In this document: one piece after another, positions 11,101-23,100 of the stretch
How positions within the stretch are numbered: position 1 is the stretch's first letter
How the letters are laid out: the number at the start of each line of letters is the position of its first letter
Origin: Psococerastis gibbosa
Taxonomy: Eukaryota; Arthropoda; Insecta; Psocodea; Psocidae
Length of the DNA stretch: 64,000 bases
Direction of reading: 5' to 3'
Assembly: GCA_963971405.1 (NCBI GenBank)
Contig: OZ020485.1
Location: forward strand, 45,939,469 to 46,003,468
Position numbers and translations under genes: made by a program
Notes under the pieces: model-generated
What the model saw: only the letters and a program-made list of their open reading frames with translations
What the model was told of the DNA's origin: nothing
Database searches by the model: none

Positions 11101-14100
11101 CTCAACGGAGCCTTTTATTACAATGTGGTGCCAAGAAGTTGTCAGTTCAAACTGCCGAGAGAAGACGATGTCTCATCTAATCAGGTCGAAGATGGGAGAA
11201 ATGCTTAATTGTAATTTTGATGTTAAGCCAGACTCACCTCTGGTACGAGGTACTGCAACAGCTGCTGCATTGTAGAGTTGGAACAAATTGCATACACAGC
11301 CAAGTCCCAGCACTTGGCGATTTTAGCCACAGCACAACCAATGGGCGACGAGTCTGCTCCGGAAATAAGGACGGATTTGATTGCAGGGTTATGCCTCAGA
11401 TGTTGCAGACACATTAGCGCCTAAAGGAAATATAAATTAAGAGTTAAGCGGAGTCCACAGTCCGCAGAATTATTGGGATAAATAGATTATAGATTGAATA
11501 CCTGGCAATAGACGAATGGAACGGTAGCAGCGTCTCGTAGAGACCACGCTATGGGGACGTCCCAGCAGAGACTTGAAGGGGGTGTTATCACTGACGTCAC
11601 TGATGCATAGGTTTCAACTGTCACTCCCATCACTCTGGATCCATTACTTCTTCTTCCAGAGAAACCAGCCAAATACTTTTCATGTTCATTCTGTATAAAA
11701 TAAAAAGAAAAAACAATTTAGGACGGAAGCACCTTGAAAATATCGTGGAGAGACCATATGTAACCAATGAAGACGTGCCCTTTGAATAAACGATAAGAGA
11801 CCTATTATTGCTGGTAGTTCAATAAGAAGGGACAAATGGATGGGGCATACTCTGAGTACATGAAGAAGAACATGGAGTGCCATCTTTACGGCTGACTTAC
11901 GAACGGCAGTTACTACTCTATAAAATCAAATCGTTTCAAAATGAAAATTTAATACGCCATGGTAGGGGGACTAGACAAGACCGTAACCTTATTGTTCTTC
12001 GACCTAATACTGAACATTTTAAACAATCTCATATATATCGGTCAATAATCATATACAACAATCTTCCTTTGTCACTAAAAATTTCCATTTCTTCTCACTA
12101 AACACCACCTTAACCAGTATGCTAAGAACATAAAATCAATACTGTACAATAATAAGATATGTAGTTTTGTTATTTAAAATTTTTTGTTAACTTTAGTCCG
12201 CATATTATACAGTATGTTATTTCACTTTATTACGTGCAGTACTGTATATATCAGATAAAATAAAAATTCGCATTATTCGCACCATGTATGAAATAGTATT
12301 AAATTGGGGCCCATCACAAATTTATCTACAGGGTCCCTACCTTCCTCTGTACTCTATATACTATATACCAGCTATAGACTTCTACTACTTTTGTACTATT
12401 ATTTATACTATTGTACTTTAATTTTATTTTGTTATGTATGAATGAAGGAAATAAATACATTTATTTATTTATTTATTTACATCATTGAGGGTATGGTCGA
12501 AGGCACCAATTCAAGAGGACGACGGAGGAAGGAGTACCTAGATGATGTCATGAGGGACCTAGGATGCGACACCTACCTTGTAATAAAAAGGACCGCAAAA
12601 GATAGACAAGAATGGAGGAGATTGAAACATTCACTGCAAATTATTTTTTTTTTTAAATTATTTATTATAGCCTACGATGGAGAAAAATACAATTGATAAA
12701 GTTCAAAACCTAGAGGTTTGTCTGAACTCATAATTAATTGATAGATTGAAACTCCAGAAGAAGATACCTCACAAGCTCGAAATGTCTTCATCAATATGCA
12801 GAAAATACTTCGTTGTCGGAATCAGGGGTTGGACCCTCAATAGAGAATACTGTACCGTCAAGGCCGTGCCCAGGGGGGTGGTCCAAGGGGTCCGGACCCC
12901 CTCCGAAATAAAAGGGATTTGCACTGGATAGAATGGACTTTCATTAATAAAATACGTTAAAGAAATGTTGGACCCCCCCCCCCCCAAACAAAAACCACGG
13001 CCATGTGTACCGTTAATATTGTATTCCCAATCGTTGCATATATGGGCACAAGCTATGGAGGGCAGAATCAGTGCATTTGACGGATGCTGCTAACATCCTG
13101 GAGAGATCGTATGTGTAATGCTGAGGTTCTGAGGCTGATGGACATAGAAAAAATATTGAAAAAAAATGGACCAGAAATTATGGAGGCTTACGCATTTTGA
13201 CAACAGTAAAGTTTAAATGTTACAGACAAAAATTTACTGAAACAACTCCAAAAAAGGGGCCCAGGGGTCTCGATATTGGTCAGGTGTCCTGATAAAAAAT
13301 CCTGGATTGACCCCGGATTTTGCGCAGGTTATATGGAATGGAATGATCATTAAAGAATCATTAATCATTACTCACTCCTAGGTTATAGGCTAAAGCTATT
13401 ATATAGCTGTTATAGGCTTAGCGTAGGTAACCTATGGGGGTCAATAACTTCTGCTGCCCCCCCCCCCCGCAGGACTTTTTATGCGCCCTACCTTGAATTA
13501 TTTCATTTTTTTTATGAGTGATAGTCAATAGTGGTAGTAAGCTACTGTATATTATTACCATATTCATACACAAGGTGTTTCATGACGCGTGCACGTTGCA
13601 AATTAACAATTTAGATCGCAAGTAGGCTAACTAGCAGGCTATACCACAGTATTGAATTACACATGCGACAGACAAATGTACTTACCTAAAGCCCAACCAA
13701 CGGTTATACAAGAAATAATTGATAGACTAAAAACAAACAAATCACCCGGACTAGACGGAATAAGAATAAATGATATAAAAACAAACATCAGCCCGGTCAT
13801 AGCTCACCTAATAAACGTATCAATACAAACAGAACACATTCCACAAATGCTAAAAATTGCCATACATAGACCGATTCACAAGACAGGAACTTACTTAGAC
13901 TACAATAACTACAGACAAATAGCCAACTTAACAGCCATAGACAAAATAATAGAAACTTACATAGCTGATAGACTAAGAAAATATCTCACTGACCATGAAA
14001 TAATCACCAAACATCAATATGGATTCCAAAAAGGCAGAAGCACAGAAACACTTCTAACAGAATTTTCAGATCTCATAAATAACCGTCTAAACAAACAAGA

Positions 14101-17100
14101 ACATGTACTGGTAACATTTATAGACTACTCCAAGGCATTTGACTTACTTGATTGTAAAATAATGATACAACAGCTAAAAAAAATAGGGATTGAGGGAAAA
14201 CTCCTAAAATGGTTCCAAAATTTCATGACAAACAGAAAATACATAGTTAAATATAAAAATAAAATCAGTAGTGAACAAATCACGACAACAGCCATTGCAC
14301 AAGGGTCAGTCCTTGCACCTTTGTTGTACTTAATATATACAAACAATTTACCTGACGGACTAACTACGGACAAATCAACAGTATTTATGTTTGCGGATGA
14401 TACAGCAATAGTAGTATATGAGAAAAACATAGGCAACGCAGTACAAATTATGAAAGAAAAATTCGAACTACTACAAAAATACTCACACGACCACAAACTT
14501 ACGATAAACGGTAATAAAACTAAACTAATGCATATCAGATCACCACAATATAAAACTGAACTAATGAGGGTTATAAAACACGATAACAAATGTCTACATG
14601 AAAATAAACAAACATATGAATGCGAATGCACAGAAATACTTGAAACAGTAGATGAATACAGATACCTGGGAATAACAATTGACTACAGATTCAAATTTGA
14701 CATACATATCAATAACGTAAATAAACGACTCAGATCATGTTTATACGCTTTTTACCATATCCAATTTTATTTAAACTATGATACAATGATAGTGATATAT
14801 AAAGCACTAGTAGAATCTCTTATACGATATGGAATACAAGCATATGGAAACACAACACCATCACAAATACAGAACATTGAAAATATACAATATAGAATAC
14901 TGAAGATTATAAAAAACTCAGATAAAACAAATAAATATAACAAATTGAGCAAAAAAGACCTATTCAATAAATATGACGTACTAATAGTGACGGCTCTTTT
15001 CAAATACATTACCATCATTAAGTACTTTTATAAAACAGAATACAAACAACCAGTAACACATGACATAGAAAAAAGATCTATAACCGAATCAAGACTGCTC
15101 ACACCCACCATAACGAACAACTACGGAAGACAGACATTAAAATACATGATACCTCACATTTTCAATGATATACCAAATACAATAAAAGATCTGAAAAAAT
15201 ACAGGGAAATAAAACAACAAGTAAAGTCATGGCTCCATAGTAAAATCGAATAAATTTTTAATTTAAATTAAAATAACAGAATACTAGACATGGCCTACAG
15301 ACCTCTCAAAAAGGTACAAGTACATATAGTGAAGAACTTGCAGACAGACCAATTGGTCTTGCAAGACTTCAGACATCCTGACAAAAACATTATATAAATA
15401 GAAAAAAAAAACAAAAAACAAAAAATATTATGGAGTCTGAGGTGATGGCCAGCCTTTGTAACAAACATGAGACTTGTTGATCAAGAATTGAAAGAAATAA
15501 CGTGTTTCTTCATGTAGCCTACGAGTATCATATTCATGTATTGTAATGAACTTAGTGTTTCATGTCTTTTTCTCTTGTGGGCAGGCTGAACGTAATTATT
15601 AAAATAAAATAAAAAAAGGCGAAAAACTGCTGATCACGACCACGCTCAAATGCATAGCGTGTCCTGCCATTATTGCTGTGTAGTCTGACCTATCTAGAAT
15701 ATACGTCACATTCAGTGACGTCAGGTGGAGGACCCCCCCTCCCCGGGATATCGGAAATTTAACCATAGGAAAATTATTTACCATGAAATTACTCATTTTC
15801 TCAATCTACTAATGTTGATAAATTGGAAAGCATGTTCGAGTAAACTCGAACCGGTTCTTTGGAATGTTTGAGCTGAGGTATACGATTTGAATCTGAATTT
15901 AGGTACCTATTACACTTTCGAATTTTTCTTTAGTGCCATATCTATTCCATCGAATATTGTACCCATGTGTGTAAGGCTCTCTGGACACGATGCGTTTTTC
16001 CCAAGCGTTCTAGGTGCGTTTACCAAGGTCAAAACGCACAGTTTTAACGCAGTGAAGGGTACAATTCACGATGCGTTTTCCCAAAGTTAGTCGTTAGTCC
16101 GCCATTTTTGTTTATTGTTATTTTTGCTTAAAAATACATTGCAAAACTAATTTTTTAACACGCCTAGACCAAAAGGAAGAAGAAAAATAGACTATATTTG
16201 CTGCAATGCTCCTAATTCTACAGATGAAGCTGGAAGAAGAGCAACGACATGATAGGCAATAAGTTAAATCACAGTTTTTACTAAATCGGTACGATCGGTG
16301 AAAGGCCGAACTAAAAATCTTTCTTGGCTGCTTAGGTTATTTGTAATTCAATTAAATCACTAATCAAATGCTTGGTCTATGCACTTTGCACACAGCCTAC
16401 ACATATGCACTTGCACCTACCTGCGAAAAGTTGCTGGTTGCTTCTGTAGAAGATAAATCGACAGAATAGTATACGGTGACAGTTGATTTATTGCAGTTCG
16501 CCAACCTAAAAATTAGCCATACATTATTATACTGTGTAGTATAGATTGAAAATTGCAGATTGAAGATTGTACTACATTGTAGATTTTGTACGCTTTGTTA
16601 GTAAGGCCCGGTAACCTACACACGGACGATCTGAAAGCCAGCGATTCACGAACGACATCATGGGAAAATATTGGTTGGTAAAAGAAAAAATAATAAAAAT
16701 AATTGTTGGTGTAGAAAAAAGTTGCTGACAACACTTCCGAAGATTTCTGACGCTGATGGGTGTCGAAGGGAAATCCGAGCACCTGCGTACGGTCGCCTTC
16801 ACGAATCATGACAGTCTAAGAAATCTTTTGAAGTTGACTCAGTGCCAAAGAGATTGAAAAGTCGCATATACAAACAAGTGGTCAGGCCATGTATGATACA
16901 TGGCGCTGAGTGTTGGGCCGTGCGTAAACGCGAAGAACAAGTGATCCACGTAGCGGAGATGAGGATGCTGCGGAGGGCATGTGGCGTAACATTAAATGAC
17001 AGGCGCAGAAACGAGGACATTCGGGAAGAAATGCGAACAACGGACGTGGTGCAAAAACTAAGAGGGAAGAGGCTCAGCTGGTGGGGAAACGTGCAAAGGA

Positions 17101-20100
17101 GAGAGGCATCAGCGGTTATATGCAGAGTGGGAGAGGCGATGGTACCTGGACGCTGAGCACGTGGGCGCCCAAAGCTCATCCTGGAGAGGAAAATTGTAAG
17201 CGACCTGCAAGAAACCAGGCTCACAAGGGAGGACGTGCAAGACAGAAACGTCTGGAAACGCCGCAGCTCTGCCGCCGTCCCTCCATGAGGAAATGGCGCG
17301 GAAAAAGTAAATAGTAAAAGTAAGTCAGTGGTTTTCCAAGTACTCATTTGCTACAAAGACAAATATTTTCTCAGCGAATCACTGGCGTTCGAATCGCTTA
17401 AATTTATGAATTGAGTATGTTATGAATAAGACGGCTATGGTTTCGAAGTAAAAAACTCATGGTATTCACCACAGAGCATCAAAATTCACAGAGTAGTTTT
17501 TCCACAAATTGACGAACCGACAGCAGACGGACACTTTTTGGTTCCTTCAAGACCTCAAAACTTGTAAATCCGTTGAAATTTCGAAATAAAAAAAATTAAA
17601 AAAGAACTCTGGTTTTTAATAATCCTCAATTTGCTTCGAGATGAAAGACTTTCTATTAATGGTGCAGGAGTCTTCTTACGACAGGAAAATGTTCATTTTA
17701 GTGCTGCCCCCCCTCCCTTGGAAAAAATTTCTAGCCGCACCTGATAACCTAGGTACTCTTAAATTTAGCTATTATTTGAAGGAGTTTTTCTGGACGCAGC
17801 TAGGCTCATTGAGTCTTGCCCTGCCAACGACCCCATTGATTTTTTGATGTGATTGGTATTAGTTGCGTGCGAATTTTCATGGTTCACGCCCTCGATGTCT
17901 ACCCACACCGACTGCAAGTCACAAATAGACAAAGACATGTTCACTGTTAAAAATGTGACAGAGGCCTTAGCGTGACATAACTATGTTGGGGAACGAATCA
18001 GAATTGATTTAACAAAGGGTGTGTTGGACGTAAATTGTCTGTTATGTTAGTAGTCATTAGAGGCAAGGGCCCCTTCCCCCACTTGTTCGATGCCCCTGTC
18101 TCTAATGGAAACTAACACAGGCAACAGGTCCAACTCAAGGAAGGATACTTAGTAAGTCTGTTGCAAGTTAATTAATTAGGTTATACTGTAATAAGTACTA
18201 CATAAGTTTATTCTATTTTGACCCACAGCTAAACCTCTCCCCCCCCAATGGGCTGGATCCGATCCTGGTCCAACTGACTCATTGTTTAATAATATTACAC
18301 CATTGCCATCAACCTTTACCAATATAATATAATATAAGTCTAAATTTACGTTAATTAATTTAATTTAAGTAAATTTAATTTAACGTTTATGAAAAAATCC
18401 TACCGGTTAATTGGTCCCTGTATCAACGAATTAGATTTCCATAAGACATGCTCAAACGGTAAATGCTGCTGGTGAATTTTGAAAAATCTAAAAGTTCCCC
18501 AAATTCCGTTTTTTAAAACATTAAGCACCAATCCCTTCGCAAGTTGATCACTGTAGAACTTCAGATCAGTGGAAAAGAGGGGTGCATTGTTGTCCATGAT
18601 TAAAAATCCACTGAAAATAAAACATAATAATAGCCTAATAAAATATCTTCATAATTTTTTGTTAGATAGGCCTACTGTTATCAAGGTGAACGTCCCGTAG
18701 GAAATAGTCAGCCCAGAAAGGCTACTTCTTATTTTTTTATTTAATTAACTACAGATTAGCAAGTTAATTAAATTATGTATTGGTTTATTGAAGTTAATTT
18801 TTCGTTTTGAATTTTTTTTCATGATATCTATTTTAGCCTTCAATCATTTTTATGAAAAATCTACTGTACCAAACATTGAAAATACCCTATTTATACAGTA
18901 TGATGCATGAAGTACTCTTCTACAACTTAACTGAGCCAAATCTTTAATATCTTGCTTTGTTAATAAAAAAATAAAAAAATAAGTCTGTCAAAATAACGAA
19001 TTTTGGGGTCTACTTCCTACTGGATGTATACTCTTCAGTCAAAATTGGACACCCGCACAGTCTGTTTCTCTAATAAAATGGGAAATATTGCTTGTAGAAC
19101 CCATGCCATAAAGTGTTGTTTCTAACGCCTGGTTTCAGCATTGCTGATTTAAGCAACCCTGTCAGCCTGGCGGGGGGAACCCCATACTCAATTGGTTGCC
19201 AACAAACTAAGAAAAATTATATATAAATTTGTCCAACTTCGTAACGTTGCACAAGAACCTCTAATTAAATCCTTTTATTACGCTATAGCGGAATCCCATC
19301 TAACATATGCAATATCAGCCTGGGGAGGTGCCTACCAAAATGTTACGGACAAAGTCAATACCGTACAAAGAACAATCCTAAAAATTATACATAAAAAGGG
19401 GACATTATATCCAACAAAAGACCTATGCATTTTAGCGGATGTCCTAGACGTTAAACAATTATATATAAAAAGCTCAATAATATTAGTACGCAATCAAAAA
19501 CAAAACTTAAAATCTGTACAACACTCACACAACACAAGATGGCTCCACACCACACACATCCTTTCACACAACAAACTGTTCGAACCACAAGATCTCAACA
19601 CCAATCTGAATATATAGGCATATCCTATTACAATAAACTACCAATCCAAATAAAGTCATTAAAAAACTTCAATTGTTTCAAAAGAGCAGTTACACAATGG
19701 ATAAAGACCGAACTACCACCAACATAAAAGTATACCACCCCGTAAACACTCCACCTCCCCCCCCCCCTCCATAGCCAGATAGTATGAGTCGCACACGGGC
19801 CCTTGCCTTGCGATATGGACTTAAGAAAACGCTGTAACATGGCATTATTGTATTGAATTATATTATATTATTATTATAAAACAATGCAACTATTCTCTTG
19901 TATTCCAATAATTTATTAATTTGAATTTCCCACGCATATTTTAACAACGTCACGTAACACCTTACGAATGCTGTATTAAAAAATAAACCCAGGTATTATA
20001 GGGCCTACTATATAAAACCCCAGTGTTACGTTAATCCCCAATCGCCATAATAGGGCTGCAGGTTAAGTTATTATTTCAACATCCGCAATGGCCGTTCAGT

Positions 20101-23100
20101 CTGTATATGGCAGTTTTGGCCGAAAGCGTTCAGGTTTTTTTTACTAACATTAGTGGGTTTCTTTGGCTAGGTTGATTTCTTAACGTTAATTTGAGTTTGA
20201 CTAACTTCAGTTAAATTATTATAACAATGCTTAATTAAACACTAATTCATTAATTGTTTACCTGATAAGTTGTTTGTAGCTTTCGCGTAGGAATGAATTT
20301 ATAAAACCAATTATTCCACTTGTAGGGTTCCGCGATACCAGTACCACGAATTTTTCGTTTTTTACACTTTCTTGTAAAGGCTTCAACCATTCGCAGCCCT
20401 CTTCATCGGACATGTCAATGATTTTGCTTGCATTATTTTCGTGTTTCTGGAAATATCGTCAGCATTGTGTTTTTTTAACATTCTCTTTTGATATTAGGCC
20501 TATCCTATCGTACCTAATAATTGCAAAGGCTTTTACAACCGGCGTCAGAAGCCAGTAGTCAGTACGGGGGGGGGGGGGGGTAAGTGGGCAGGTTCAGTGG
20601 ATTATAACATAAAAAAACATTATTATTTTTAATTCCCACTGTGAACCCATTGTTATCTAGTGAAATTTCATTTTATTAGGGGGGGGGGTCCGGACCCTCT
20701 GACCCCCCCCCCTCCCCTACCAAAATCCACCCTTGAATACAGTAGGTCAACAATAGCGATTAGTCCAGCTGATAGGGGGAACGATACTATGAAACGGAAG
20801 GAAAAGGTTAGAAATTCAACATAAAAGAAAACATTTTTGCCGCGCCTGGTTCCACCCAACCCTTGTTCCTAATGCGTATCGGTGTCTTACCTTCATCGCA
20901 TCGGTTGGGCAAAGACGTGGCTGCCGGACACGCTACTGACCTGAACATATCAAATAGAGTGGTGTTCCATAGTTCAGTCCTCAGGCGTAGACCCTCATTG
21001 GGTTGCCGGCGTTTTATCTTTGTCTACCTTAAGATTATTGAGTTTACCTTTCTCAACAAAAGGAGCCGACCCTTTGCCCAGTCGTATTGGACACAGGTTG
21101 TGAACCCTGGTAGTGAACACGGCGTGCCTGCGGTGGGTTGAAGCAGCAGAAAACCATCGGGGTGTAGTAGATGTTCTAGTTTTTCTACTGTGTTTGAGGG
21201 CATAGCCGCCGAGACTATTAGCTGATAATAGTTTTTCGGTGTTGCCAGTAAGTTGTGGACACATGACATGTTTGGCAATGCCTTGACTCCATTTATTGCT
21301 GGTTCATACTGAAATTCCACATCGTACTTAGTATATATAATATCGCCAGGACTGTCATTTCAATATTTTTCAGGGGGGGGGGGGGGGCAAGATGACAATT
21401 AAGTATATTAATTTTAAACAAGTTGTAACAATTTCCTATTTCCTAATAATTCCATATCGTACTCTATATACCTAATAAGGGCAGGACTGTCATTCCAATA
21501 TATTTCAAGGGGGGGGGGGGCAAGATGCCAATTAAGTATATTAATTTTAAACAAGTTGTAACAATTTCTTCCTAATAATTCCATATCGTACTCTATATAC
21601 CTAATAAGGGCAGGACTGTCATTTCAATATTTTTCAGGGGGGGGGGCAAGATGTCAATTAAGTATATTAATTTTAAACAAGTTGTAACAATTTCCAATTT
21701 CCTATTTCCTAATAATTCCATATCGTACTCTATATACCTAATAAGGGCAGGACTGTCATTTCAATATTTTTCAGGGGGGGGGGGGCAAGATGACAATTCA
21801 GTATATTAATTTTAAACAAGTTGTAACAATTTCTTCCTAATAATTCCATATCGTACTATATATACCTAATAAGGGCAGGACTGTCATTTCAATATTTTTC
21901 AAGGGGGGGGGGCAAGATGACAATTAAGTATAATTTTCATCAAGTTGTAACAATTTTCTTCGCTAGTCAGGTTCAATTACATACTTTTTTTTAATTGCAG
22001 GGTGTAGCTGACTTCCTGGGACCTTAAATGACGGCACTGAAAATCGGTATGCTATATCATATAACAACAATGGGAAGTATAGAGTACCAACTTTACTTTG
22101 AAGAAAGCCTCCAAAGGCAGGGAAGTTGGAGAAAGTAAGATATAGTAGTAGTAGTACGGTTTGACACAGTCCCAGGCCACGGTGTGGGCCCATAGGACTC
22201 CAGTGGACCTCCTGATTATAGTGGATTCCGAACCACTTGGGAAACACAGTGAAGTCACACGATTAGTTCGGAGGTGACCAGGACAACTCCTACCATGTTT
22301 CCCTACCGGCACTGTGCACACGACCAATTTATCTGCAGCTTTGAACCTGCTCTGGTCCGCTGGATTCAACTGGGTATGGCGGCCGGCAAGATATAGTAAA
22401 ATGGACGGAAAGGGGAAGCGAACCTGAGTCTCAGTCTTGCCAGGGTGGTAGCCCTCTACACCAAATCCGTCGCCATCCAAGTTTCCGTATCTTCCCATAC
22501 TTAGAAAAATAGTGACTGATAGAGGTATCACAAGTAGCCTAGTATACTTACAATGTCAAGCCTTGCAAGTCGGTGTGCTATTTCTGTAATATTTTCAACA
22601 CTGACTTTATAATACTCCTTGTCATAACAAAAAATAAAATAGCCTAAACCAAAATAACTATATCAAGTATCACTAAAAAATTTAAATAAGAATAGTTGAG
22701 ATGCTAGACAATAAATAACATATATTATTTATAAATACTGTACTGTTATACCTGTATATACTGTACGTGACGGTACGGTATATGTACTAGTATATATGGC
22801 ATAGTGATAGTATCGTAAATGTGGACTATGCAGAAAATCGCATTCAACAAAGCTCCTTTCTCATGACTTTGCCATACCTATAGCCTACCGATAGTGTAAT
22901 GTTTCATAATTACCTGAATACCAGGTTTTGTCCGAAAAATTTCAGTTATTTTTGGGCTCAGAATTTCATTTTCTTTGCCAGCTGCAACTATTTCCAGCGA
23001 TCGAACATTTAGGCTCAACAGATTTTCGGCTACAACCTGTAAACATATCTCCAGGCCTTCGTCCTCGCTTTGCCCCTGTGAATCACTCAAAATAATTAGT

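Larger units (their letters stand above)
7696..16505 (-). other. enoyl reductase (ER) domain, degenerate, exons 24-29
   Basis: Residues 1413-1726. Exon 24 is only 85 nt; it was predicted by the need for a length of 1 modulo 3 and a VYY motif, and found as TVTVYYSVDLSS. GFSGRRSNGSRVMGV and WDVPIAWSLRDAATVPFVY (exon 25) fix the ER identity. The substrate motif NFRD after VYY is gone. The nucleotide loop normally SGSGGVGQ reads SGADSSPIG (exon 26). GVDLVLNSL reads as VNTIVDLDG (exon 27). ASYVLIG (exon 29) leads into the KR. Enoyl reduction is probably lost. The LINE lies in the 4.7-kb intron between exons 24 and 25. Confidence 0.85.

Noticed and set aside
14125-14631. 168-codon minus-strand open frame
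   Set aside because: It is the complement of the LINE reverse transcriptase frame and has no features of its own.
21344-21960. CRISPR-like array
   Set aside because: The units are 125-135 bp direct repeats without unique spacers in a eukaryotic intron; this is a tandem repeat.
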